This document shows, one piece after another, positions 1-10,000 of a stretch of DNA of 26,003 nucleotides (positions are counted from its first letter, which is position 1; each line of letters starts with the position of its first letter). A model generated the notes under the pieces. The model saw only the letters and a list, made by a program, of their open reading frames with translations, did not search any database and was not told the DNA's origin. This DNA is from Pigoraptor chileana (lineage: Eukaryota > Opisthokonta > Filasterea): positions 1 to 26,003 of the forward strand of contig CALSCR010000218.1 of assembly GCA_943704495.1 (NCBI GenBank), in the 5' to 3' direction. The translations under genes and the position numbers were made by a program.

Positions 1-541
1 CTGACGAGTCTGCAGTGACCGAGTGACCGAGTCCGGACTAAATTGATAGTAAATTTTTCGCCTGTCACAGCATTCCATGGCTGCTGTCACTGTGCACCGA
101 CACTCGGTGCCGCCTAACCAGTACAGTAGGGCCCTGTTACAAGGGCACTTACTATGTTCAAGTGCCTCACATTCCGCAGAACAATGCATTCACACAAAAG
201 CAAAAAAGAAACTGTGTCTCTCCTGAAATGGGAACTCAATTAAGGACGCAGAGCCCATTCGACCGCTGACGCCGCCGACTGGTGGGGCGTTTCGTCAGCA
301 GTCCGGGCCGGCGTCAGTGCACTGATGTCTTGTCTGTGCGTATGACGCACCATCCACAATACTGGGATTTAGGCTAGATTAGACAAAAAAACAGAAGTGA
401 CAGTGTAGCCCTCATCAATCTGTAATCATCATCCTGACTGAAGACCGCCGATTGCACGTGCCGCACTGAATCAGACTGCCCTCCTATCATCAGAGCAACC
501 CACGCATCCGCCTGTGCAAGTAACAGTCGCCTTCTCTCACA
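1..541. other. Left flank, no gene recognised
   Basis: I see no convincing reading frame, RNA gene or repeat in these bases. The stretch is mixed in composition, with stops in all frames and no CA/TG microsatellite. It probably holds the promoter and 5' leader of the small gene starting at 542, and perhaps the far end of a gene outside the window. Confidence 0.4.
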
Positions 542-1203
542 ATGTTGAGGGGTGCATACTGGGAGGGTGGATCCGCATCTCCCGCTCGCTCACCGTCCTC
601 GCAGTCCACGCGCTTTTCGTCGCCGGCTGGAATGCGGCGTGCGGAGCAGGCGCCGGCAGAGTATCAGATGATGGACGCCGTGGACGCACAGCACATCAGC
701 CGCCGTACCCGCGACGATCCCGTCCAGTTCGACGTGACTTTTTGGTGGGAGCATCGGAGAGCATTGCTCGCTTGTTCATGCTTGGCTAATCTTTGGTCAA
801 GTCTTTGGATGCCTGTTCCTCGTACGGAATGAAACCGTCGGTAAATCCAATGGTGTGTCTCCTCGCTTCACCACTACCACAACAGCAACAATCTAAACGC
901 CACTTACTCCACATTGTGAGCAGCGCCAACTGAGACGGGGGTGCGCAGGAGAGAGAGGCCGCAAAGGAGGCGATCACGAGCGTGTTCCCAAACGCAGTCG
1001 TGCAATCCACTCGCCTCGACGACTATCCCATCGTCGTGACCATTCGGTCGGCGTCGTTTGGCGTTCCACTCGTCATATTCTCCTGCTCACAGCGCGATCT
1101 TTTCAGAAAGTACTTCACGAAGCGAGCGGCGACACAACAGCTTATAAAGCGCCGCCTAATGCAGCTTCTTCTCGACAGCGACGAGGGAGACCCGGCAAGT
1201 TAG
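542..1203 (+). CDS. Hypothetical small protein, probably two exons
   Basis: I do not recognise this protein. The best model starts at the ATG at 542, has exon 1 at 542-733, a 215-nt GT-AG intron at 734-948 (donor GTGACT, acceptor GTGCGCAG), and exon 2 at 949-1203 ending in TAG, giving about 148 residues. Exon 1 begins with a Ser/Pro/Arg-rich, probably disordered stretch and ends DDPVQFD. Exon 2 reads like a folded alpha/beta segment: a helix (EREAAKEAITSVFP), a strand with YPIVVTIR, a hydrophobic strand VPLVIFSC, then a basic helical tail (KRAATQQLIKRRLMQLLL). The order loosely resembles a small thioredoxin-like fold such as the Rdx/SelW family, but no CxxC motif is present in this model, so I do not assign it. 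Exon 2 is the stronger part; the donor choice is the weak point. The gene is convergent with the threonine aldolase gene. Confidence 0.4.
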
Positions 1204-1728
1204 GCCTTTGGATCTGTGTTGCAATGTGCCAGGAGCACGTGCAAGGAATGCGCCGGCAGTAATGTCAGTGGCGGTTGGCAAGGGCGGTGCTCACGTGACG
1301 GTCCGCAACCGAAAGAGCGCGTTAAACATGCGCTTGGTTGTGGCCTGAGTTGAAGTGTGGTAGATGCGGTGCCCGACAGTGGAGGGACCCGGGAGTGATC
1401 GCAGCCGGATGCACACACACTCGGCAACGCCTAATGTCAGCCCAACGACTGCATGCGTCGACCGCAGTGCAGTTGACGACGAATAAAAAACAAACTGTAT
1501 GAAGAGCAGTGAGTCACTGGCAGTCCGCGAGTCGACCTCACAATCACGTGATGCGACAAGTGAGGAGACAGAGAGAGTGCACTCAGAGTGCACACATGCA
1601 CGGCGAAGCAGCGGGTGGATAATACAAAACAACACAATGGGCTTTGCTGTATGTACATTGCGCACACAATGTGAATGAACTCCATTCCATAAACAAAAAG
1701 CAAAGGAAACAAGAAACACAAAGCACAT
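1204..1728. other. Convergent intergenic region
   Basis: This 3'-to-3' spacer lies between the small gene ending at 1203 and the threonine aldolase stop at 1729. I see no gene in it. It contains two copies of the palindrome TCACGTGA (1291-1298 and 1544-1551). Open frames on the minus strand here are short, cysteine-rich and without family features. Confidence 0.45.
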
Positions 1729-3744
1729 TTATGCCGAAGCACCTCCAGTGCGCTGCCCTCGCTTTGCGGCCGCTTCGATTGCGTCGGCGAGGAGTGCGAG
1801 CGTGCCGTCGATGGCCTGCCTCGGAGTCTGGTGATGCACCAGCATGCGCGTCATATTGGCGCCGCGGTCGCTCATCAGCACGCCGTGCGCAGACATGTGG
1901 GCGACAATCTCCGCCATCGACATGCCCACGGCGTCCCCGGGCCGCGCAAACACCGCGTTTGTGTCCACGCGATTCATGACAACAAACCCGAGGGATCGGA
2001 GGCCGTCTGCAAGGACGCGCGCGTTGGCGTGGTCCTCGGCCATCCGTGGCCAGTGGTGGTCGATTGCATACGAGCCCGCCGCCGCAAGAATGCCTGCCTG
2101 CCTCCACCCGCCGCCAAACAGCTTGCGAAAGTGGCGCGCGCGCTCAATGAACTTGGCGCTGCCCACAAGAATGGACCCGACGGGCGCGCCGAGACCCTTT
2201 GAGAGGCAGAGGGACAACGAGTGAAAAAGAGCGCCGTACTCGCGCAGAGACACACCGGACGCAATGCTGGCGTTCCATAGGCGCGCACCATCGACGTGGA
2301 GAAACAGCCCCTTGCGGTCGCACAGATCACTGATCCCGTGTGGTGTGTTGTGTGTGTGTTTGTGTGTGTGTGTTTGTGTTTGTGTGCGTGTGTGTGTGTG
2401 CGCGCGTGTGTGTGTGTTATTTAGTTAAAGATACGGAAAGTGACGTAAAGGGCAGCAGGCAGAATACATTCGTTGAATCGAGCCCGTGCCAACTGTCTTT
2501 GCACAATTATGCGACTGAACACTAAAGCGAGACCACCAATCTCATCGCCATGTGCGCCTCATTTGTTGTGAAGCCACGCACCGTATCCGCTTGATTTCCT
2601 CAAAAGGGAAGACGTGTCCGTTGTATGTGTTTTCGAGCGAAACTCCCTTTGTCACTGCATAGTGCACATCTTCCGGGAAAATGTTCGCCTCTTCGCGTTT
2701 GCCGATAAACATAGCAGAGAATTCAGTCAGCAAATATCAAACACACACACACTCACGCGCGCAGATAAGCGCACACGCACAAGCACACATATATACACAT
2801 ACACATACATACACAGACACATACACACATACATAGACATAGATATAGACATAGACAGACACACAGGCACACAGGCACCACACACACACACACACACACA
2901 ACACACGCGCAACACACCGATATCCTCGGCGGTCAGGTGCTTGGGACCCGTGGGCACGTCGACTTTCAGCGGAACAACTGCCGCTTGCGAGTGGTATCCC
3001 ACACCACCACACTCATAGCGGAAAATGTGGGCACGAAAGTCGCAAATGACGGATTCGAGTGCGCCGAGGTGTGCGCGGAGGCCCAGCTGCGGGTGATGAT
3101 ATGGGAAGCCAAATGCTTAAAGACGACATTTCTTGGCACATACACAGACGGACCATATACATTTATAGATACAAGCATACACAGACACAGATACACACCC
3201 ACACCCACACACACACACATGAATACACACACACCATCACGCACCTGGTTTGTCATTGAGCCCGAGGCGCAGAAGAGGCCCCGCTCATGACCGCAGAGAT
3301 CGGCAACCCGCTCTTCAAGGGCAACGACCGTGGGATCCTCCCCAAACACATCGTCACCGACGGGTGCCTCCATCATGGCCTGGGCAAATCAGAAGAAGCA
3401 GCGCAGAGGGTTCAGCGCAAGTCCGATACAAATTGAACAAATGCACACGCACACACACACACATATATATATATATGTATGTTCCCATATCTCACCTTGT
3501 ACATGCCCTCTGTTGGGCGTGTGACAGTATCGCTGCGGAAGTCCCATGTGACGGATGTGGCAGTCGTCTTCTTTGCATTCGAGTGATTGTGATAACTGCG
3601 TGCGATTCCCGCACACATCACATGCCGTTGCGCAGTGGCACGTGCACTGGCGGAGTCCGCATGACCGACAGCTGATCTGCCCGCCCAAGGGACAGCGGAC
3701 CGCAGAATTGTCGGCACAAGTGCAGTGCGCGCGAGAGACGCCAT
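1729..3744 (-). CDS. GLY1: Low-specificity L-threonine aldolase, five exons
   Basis: This PLP enzyme cleaves L-threonine or L-allo-threonine to glycine and acetaldehyde. Exons on the minus strand are 3744-3496, 3379-3245, 3086-2918, 2690-2582 and 2329-1729; all joins keep phase and give about 420 residues. Family hallmarks run in order: [73 protein letters not shown], and the PLP-lysine segment [11 protein letters not shown] with the Schiff-base lysine at about residue 265. The start is the ATG at 3744. The open frame continues six codons upstream but has no earlier ATG. Before the catalytic fold is an approximately 70-residue leader rich in Arg, Ala and Ser and almost free of acidic residues, which resembles a mitochondrial targeting peptide. 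All four introns carry CA/TG microsatellites. The gene is divergent from the HDHD3-like gene. Family assignment is secure; location is inferred. Confidence 0.94.
2338..2419. repeat. (TG)n microsatellite in aldolase intron 4
   Basis: This is an imperfect TG tract interrupted by TTTG and CG dinucleotides. It lies in intron 4 (2330-2581) of the minus-strand aldolase gene, so the transcript carries it as (CA)n. It starts within about ten bases of the 3' splice site at 2330, where a pyrimidine tract would normally be. Confidence 0.9.
2741..2916. repeat. Compound (CA)n/(CATA)n microsatellite in aldolase intron 3
   Basis: This compound CA, CATA and GACATA tract fills most of intron 3 (2691-2917). 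In the transcript it reads (UG)n and begins directly at the 5' splice site, which itself reads GTGTGT, so repeat and donor merge. Confidence 0.9.
3170..3238. repeat. (CA)n microsatellite in aldolase intron 2
   Basis: This imperfect CA tract with ACAG, ACCC and ATAC interruptions lies in intron 2 (3087-3244). In the sense strand of the gene it is (UG)n, starting about 10-15 nt after the 5' splice site. Confidence 0.85.
3441..3480. repeat. (CA)n(TA)n microsatellite in aldolase intron 1
   Basis: A short CA run passes into a TA run inside intron 1 (3380-3495). In the transcript it reads (UA)n then (UG)n, and begins about 15-20 nt after the 5' splice site. Confidence 0.85.
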
Positions 3745-4175
3745 GTTTGTCCGATATGTCACAGGTCCAGAATGAGAGTGCTCACACTACTGCTGGAAGA
3801 TGAGAACTTGTTGTACTGACGCCGGCCGCGAGCGACTGAGGTCAGTTGTGACAACGGGTCGGGGCTCCGGCATAGGCTCACACTAGGGTTGAGCCCTAAC
3901 TGATGTACATTCTACTTCCGTATGGCGCTGTCTGGCATCACTAAGTTCACTGCCTCTCATTGCCACGGTTGCTGCATTTCATTACGCTGGTGGCTGAATA
4001 GTCTGGCAAATCCTGTCATGTCTTGACATGTGCACAAACAGACGCACCGCACATTCTGATCGCGCCCATGTGTGTCACTTTATCAGCGAACACACACACG
4101 TATCTCGTTGGATAGCCGTGCCGGCACTTAGGGCTTCAAATTTTGTCTCTTACAATCTGCCGAGATGTCTCGATG
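3745..4175. promoter_or_regulatory. Shared divergent 5' region of aldolase and HDHD3-like genes
   Basis: These 431 bases separate two start codons that face away from each other (aldolase at 3744 minus, HDHD3-like at 4176 plus), so both promoters must lie here or overlap it. I see no clear TATA box. A telomere-like inverted pair, TAGGGTT then GCCCTAA, lies at about 3884-3899, and another TTAGGGCTT occurs at about 4129-4137. A bidirectional promoter is inferred from layout only. Confidence 0.5.
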
Positions 4176-6192
4176 ATGGCAAGAAGATGGCTTGTAACAT
4201 TTGACGTGCGAGGGACTCTCTTGCGCGTGCGTGGTACCGCAGGACAGCAATATGTACGTTCAATGGCTGATCGTCTGTATTCCAATGCGACTCAATGATG
4301 CGCCATCTGATTTTTCATGTGGCTTGCAGTGCCAACGGCGCCATTTTCATTTCTGGGACTCTGGCTGCGGTCCCTTTATGTATGTGTGTGTAATGGCGCG
4401 CGCGTGTGTATGTGTGTGTGTGTGTGTGTGTAATACGGCGCGCATGTCTATGTGTGTGTGTGTGTAAGGGTCGGTGCGTGTGTGCGGTGTGTGTGTGTGT
4501 AATGGTGTGCATGTGTGTGTATGTGCATGTGTGTGTATGTGCATGTGTGTGTAATGGCGCGCGTGTGTGTGTAAGGGCGTGGGTGGTAGTGGTTGTGGTT
4601 GTGCGTGTTTCCTGTGGATATGTTTCTGGCGCAGTCCGTGCTCTGCACTCATGCCCTGCTGTCGCCCTCTCATCCGCCTGCCTGTGTGCGTGTATGCGTG
4701 CATGCATGCACGGTACGCATCTTTGGCAGGCAGACGCTGCTTCCCGCATTGGCGTAAGAGTGGCACCCGATGCATTAGAGCAATCCTTTCTCGATGCGTA
4801 TCGCTCCATCGCGAAGCAACATCCCAACTTTGGCCATGGAGTGAGGGGACATCCAGAAATGCGGTCACGTGATTGGTGGTGCATGGTGTGTTCAGGGGCT
4901 GTTGTGGTGCACATGCTATGTTTGTATTTCACATGCATACCATGTGTGTTGTTTTTTTCTGACAGTTGCATTGCACGTGCACGATCACCATGGTCGTCAC
5001 GGCACATTCGGATCAACTGAGTGTGTCAGTCGCCTTAGGCTGGTTATTATATTTGTCGCGTATTGCAGGTGGTGAATCGCGCGTTTGAGGGTGCCGGTGC
5101 GAGTCAAGGTACACCCTGACGCTCGCTGCTGCTTTGGCTGTTATTGGGCTTTTATTGTGGCAGTTCAATGCTCCTGCTCTTCGCCCCTCTCTCTTTGTCT
5201 GTCCCTTGCATGGAGAACGGCAGATTCACAATGACTCGTAAGTGCCACACCACTTCGTTCAAATCCGTTTTACTGGCCTGATTCGTTCATTTAGCCATTG
5301 GGTCCCGCTTTCCCGCGCTTTTCGCCTCTCTTTACGACGGGTTTGCGCGGCACGATGCATGGGAGGTCTATCCAGACGTACGACACGTGCTTGAGTCCCT
5401 GACGAAGGATCGGCATGTGCTTGGTGTCGTATCGAATTTCGACGAGCGACTTGGTGTGTCTGCCGCACTTTGTATCATTGTTGCGTACGCACAACGTGAG
5501 CTTACGGAGGGTGCACCTGGCCCACACACTGCACACAAACATAGACACAGAAGCACACCACATGAGTCTTTGCAAGTGACGGGGATTCATCCGTGCAGGA
5601 CGTCTCCCGTCACAGGCATTGACACCTACTGATATCAAGGGTGTATGGCATGTGACGCCCACACACTGAGCCAGTCATGCTCCACTCCACTTCACTATAG
5701 TGATGGGTTATATTACCTGACATCCGACATGCAGATGCCATCCTCGAAGGGCACGGCCTGCACAAGTACTTCTCTTTTGTCCTTGCGTCCGGGGTGTTTG
5801 GTGCTGGCAAACCGGATGCGCGCATATACCAGGAAGCGCTCCACCTCGCACAGCCACTGATGGATGGGCACGTCCACCGCGATGCACGGGCGGCCTCTCC
5901 CAGTGTGCTACCCACCGACACCTGTGGCGACGGGCTCTGCGAAGATGGCCAGTGGGATGCTCCCCCACTCATTGACAAACACCCATTCACATTCCCTGCC
6001 CTGCATGTGGGCGACGACCGCAAAAACGATTTTGACGGAGCACGTGCTTCTGCCATGCATGCTCTGCTTGTGAAACGCGAGTGCCAGGGGAAGGGCGAGC
6101 TGCTCGCACAACACGAGATTGCAGATCTCAATGGCGTTCTACGATATCTTGCATCGAGAGAAGGAAATCACGAAGTGTTAGCGACTTCCTAG
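4176..6192 (+). CDS. HDHD3: HDHD3-like haloacid dehalogenase-family hydrolase, five exons
   Basis: This resembles HDHD3, a cytosolic or mitochondrial HAD-superfamily protein whose physiological substrate is not settled. Exons are 4176-4253, 4730-4885, 5069-5108, 5295-5453 and 5735-6192; phases agree and give about 296 residues. Matching segments in order are [13 protein letters not shown] (HAD motif I, nucleophile Asp10), [43 protein letters not shown] (motif II), [14 protein letters not shown] (motif III lysine) and [13 protein letters not shown] (motif IV). Motif I has Arg where typical HAD phosphatases have the second Asp; vertebrate HDHD3 has Lys there. About 40 extra residues (encoded near 5865-5995) lie between motifs III and IV and are absent from animal HDHD3. 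The start could also be the adjacent in-frame ATG at 4173. Intron 1 carries a large TG microsatellite. The gene is divergent from the aldolase. Confidence 0.88.
4376..4590. repeat. Compound (TG)n microsatellite in HDHD3-like intron 1
   Basis: This block of TG runs is broken by TAATGGCGCG, TAAGGG and GCATG spacers, giving a higher-order pattern in which TG runs alternate with similar non-TG linkers. It sits in intron 1 (4254-4729) and is transcribed as (UG)n. Confidence 0.9.
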
Positions 6193-7059
6193 AACTTTTA
6201 ATATATATATCACGCCAATTCTAAGTTCACAGACTTTGAACCCTCACGCGTCAGTCAGTGCAGCACTGTGATGATTATATGCACATTTGCTAGTCATGGA
6301 TTGATGAGTTGATTATATGGCATGACATGTTCGTGAAAGTGACATAAATTTCAGAATGCAGTGCCGTCTATGGATCTGGCTGCATGCTGGAAAAGAGTGA
6401 CTGCACCGCTGTCACGATGGCAGGGCCGAGGGTCGATGCTATTTGATGGAGGTACCGAGGTATCGCATAGTTTTACCGCAAACTTCTGAGGAGCTTGCAG
6501 TATGACTAAGCCGTGCTCACCTGCATTCGTCGGCTGTCGTCACGGAGTCTCTGTCAGTCCTGACGTGTAGTTCTAACAAGGTTAATGGTAATTACTAGTA
6601 GAAGTTGTGCCAGTCCGACCATCGGTTCACCAGCTGAACTTACAAGAGATCTACACTGATAGTCAGGCGGTGCCGGGGTTTCGATGTGAGTGACTCGCAC
6701 CAACACTGGGCTTATCAGCTGCAGAATAAGAGGGACCATTTTCCAATAATTAATGTAGTCCGACGACTAGTCTAGAAAAACAGTGTACACGGTTTGTCAC
6801 GCAGACGTTGGATTGGTCAGGACAATTACAATTTTAGTTGATAAGGAAGGCATATTCGGACAGAAGCAAATCAGCCGAGTTGAATCAAACAAGCCAGCAT
6901 ACCCACAAATATGGGCAAGTTACGCGAAGCAGGCAAACGAAAGACAGCGCTAATTCTAAACTGACCACAAATTAAACAATAATATACACGCACGCACAGC
7001 ACGCAGCAACGCACGCACGGCGCCAGGATATCGACAGCGTCGCCTCATATCACACGTGA
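6193..7059. other. Convergent intergenic region, no gene seen
   Basis: This 867-base gap lies between the stop of the HDHD3-like gene and the stop of the first STAND gene on the other strand. I see only short frames without family features. It is more AT-rich than the flanking coding sequence, with a TATATATAT run near 6201-6210. No RNA gene or mobile element was recognised. Confidence 0.5.
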
Positions 7060-10000
7060 CTAACTTTCCGGGGGCACATTGTGGAGCACAGACACGTCGA
7101 TGGGCAAGATTTCGCCCGACGCACTGATGGCCGCGGCATCGATGGTGCCGTCCTCCACGGGCTTCGGCCGAGTTTTGACCGTCATCGTCGCTGTTCCCGC
7201 GCCCTGCCTCTCGTGCGTGCACGCCTCAACGTATAGGTCGGTGGAAGCCTGTGTGAGCTCGTGGTCGGCGCCAAACCGCAGTCTGCGTATGGCAATGGCC
7301 CTCTCAAGTAGCTTCGTCACGCGGCCCCACTCTTTCTTTGTCCCGAGCACTGTCGACAGATTGTGCAGCGATTCGGCAACATCCGGGTGCTCTTGCCCAA
7401 AATTGCGTTCGCGAATGGCGAGGGACCGCTCATAGAGTTTTATGGCCAGATCAATGTCCCCGCGGTCCTCGTGCAGCATTGCAAGGTTGTTGAGCGTCAT
7501 GGCCACGTCGGGGTGGTCAGGGCCGAACTTGATCTCGTAGATCTTGAGGGCGCGCTCGTACAATGGCACGGCCTTTTCAAACTGACCCTGTTCATCGTAT
7601 GTTGTCGCCAGGTTATTCAGTGTCGAAGCGAGATCGGGATGGTTTTCATCAAATTTGGACTCGTAGATGGCGGCGGCGCGCTGGTAGAGCGGAATCGCCT
7701 TGTCGTGCTGCCCCTCTCCGCTGTAGAGTTCCGCAATGTTGTTGAGTGCAGTGGCGACCGTCGGATGGTCGGGTCCAAATCGCGCCTCATAAATAGCGAG
7801 CGACCGCCGGTACAGCGGCATTGCTTTGCTGCTGTTGTTTTGGCTTCGAAAAAGAGATGCCAGGTTGTTGAGAGACATTGCGACATCCGGGTGGTCCATG
7901 CCATACTGCGCCTCCCGGATGTGCAAGGCGCGCTCAAACAGCGGCAGTGCCTTGCGCGAATGCCCCCGCGCAGAGTAAAGCAGCGCGAGATTGTTCAGCG
8001 CCGTCGCAACGCTCGGATGGCTGTCCCCAAACTTCGACTCGCGGATGGCGAGCGACTGCTCATACAGCGACTGGGCCTTATCATACAGCGCCTGTGCCTT
8101 GTAGAGCTCAGCGAGATTGTTCAGAGCAGTCGCCACATTCGGGTGCTCGTCGCCGAATTTGCCCTTCCGAATGGCAAGGGACCGTTCATACAGCGGCAGC
8201 GCCTTGTCGTAGTGGCCCTGGTAAAAATAGATGCCGGCGAGGTTGTTCAGGGAAATGGCAACATCCGGGTGGTCGTCCCCAAGCACGTTCTCGCGGATTT
8301 TAAGCGAGCGCTCGTAGAGAGGAAGGGCGTTGTTGTACTGTCCGTGGGCGCTATAGAGGAGCGCGAGGTTATTGATGGCTGCTGCGACATCCGGGTGGTT
8401 GTTGCCGTAGTTACTCTCGAATATCTGCAGCGCCCGCTCATACAGGGGCAGCGCGTGGTTGAACTCCCCCTGGTCCTTATACAGACCGGCGAGATTGTTG
8501 AGCGCCATGGCCACATTAGGGTGTTGCGCGCCGTGAAGTTTCTCGCTGATTTCAAGCTCAGCCTCGAAAAAGGGAAATGCCGCCGACATAAAGCCGAATT
8601 CGTGAATAAACCGACCGACAAACCCATACAAGGTGCTTAGGGTCGTTGCGTCCTTGACCTTTTCGAGCGAGCCCTTGTACCTCGACGCGATGTCCGCTCC
8701 ATCGGCGCCCACGAATCGCCAATAACTAAACAGCTCGTACTTTTCGCGCTCAAACATCTGCTGGAACACCGACAGATTCGCAAGACAGTCCTTCATCCCT
8801 TCCTTGTCGTCGAGAAACTCGAGAAGCCAAGGCAGCTCGTCCACGACGCGCTGCTCCACAGGCGCCTCCTGCGTGCCCTCCGTCCACACGCTCAGCTTTG
8901 TCGCGAAGTAATTCGCCATCATCCGACCAAGGAGCTTACCAGACTCCTTGCCGATAATATACCGCTGCTCAACGGCGCTGCGCAGCTGCTTGTGGAAAAA
9001 GCCCAGGAGACCCGACCGCTTCACGAAAAAGTTGCGCCGCGCGTAGAAAATTGGCGACCACGCCGACTGCTCAATGCCAAGAATGTCAAGAATCTCCATT
9101 TCACTGAGTCCGTAACGCGCGACGGCAAGACACACAAGGACGTCCTGAATGATGTTGCGGTCGCCCATAGCCCACTCGCGCTCTACTTCCTTGAGCACGT
9201 GTTGGAAGAGCTCCACGGGGTCCTGGCACAGCAGACACTTGCCAATCTGCGTGTCGAGCTCGTCAAAGTCGCCGAATGCGCACAACTCCTCCATCAGCAG
9301 CGACACGTACAGCGGGTTGCAGCACTGCGGCGCGTTCAGAATGGTCTCCATTTGACTCGGTTGGTCGGCCGATTTTCGTGTCTCGGAGAGGCTTTTCCCC
9401 GACCGCCGCAGAACCGTGCGCACAAACAGCGCGACCTCGTCCCGCTCCCACGGCTGTACCTCCAGCTTATCCAGCCATCCCTTTCGCTCCACAGCATCCC
9501 AGCACCGCCGCTCCTCGCTCCCCGCAACATCAAGCAGCGTGCTCCCGAGGGCGCCGAGGCTGATCCACCGCGTGCCTGAGCTTGTTTTCCGCAGCGGCGT
9601 TGTGATGGTCCCACCACCGCCGCCGCTCACGTGACCTGCACTGTCTGAGCTGCTTGGACGGATCCCAGTCGCGCTGTTCTGCCGACTCGGAGTCACGCTC
9701 CCCGTGCGCACTCCCGCGGGCGGAACGGGCGGCCCCGAATGCGGCTTGCGGGTGTCGGCGGCAGTTGATGCGGCGGATTCGCCTTGGGCGCCCGGCACGT
9801 GAGCCTCCGCGAGACACATTCGGCTGGCCTCGACAGCCTCAGATATTGTGTCGGAGATGCCGTGCAGCGTGTTCAGGGGCGTGGGCGCGCCATCTGAGGT
9901 GGGGAATGTCGGCGTGGTCACCGACACGAGCACACGAACGTGCGACCAAACACGAGAGTCGGGGAGCCAGCGCAAATCGAGCGCACCATCTCTGTTTTCA

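Noticed and set aside
2340-2916. CA/TG tracts as footprints of a mobile element
   Set aside because: There are no target-site duplications, terminal repeats or element-coding sequence; they are simple-sequence expansions within introns.
4406-4729. Protein made of Val/Cys repeats on the TG tract
   Set aside because: It is translated microsatellite inside intron 1 of the HDHD3-like gene. The real exon begins at 4730 in the same frame by chance.
7363-8640. A 425-codon open frame on the plus strand opposite the first TPR array
   Set aside because: It is antisense to a 126-nt periodic array, so its periodic composition follows from the repeats. The same effect gives an open frame at 12865-14082 in the paralog.
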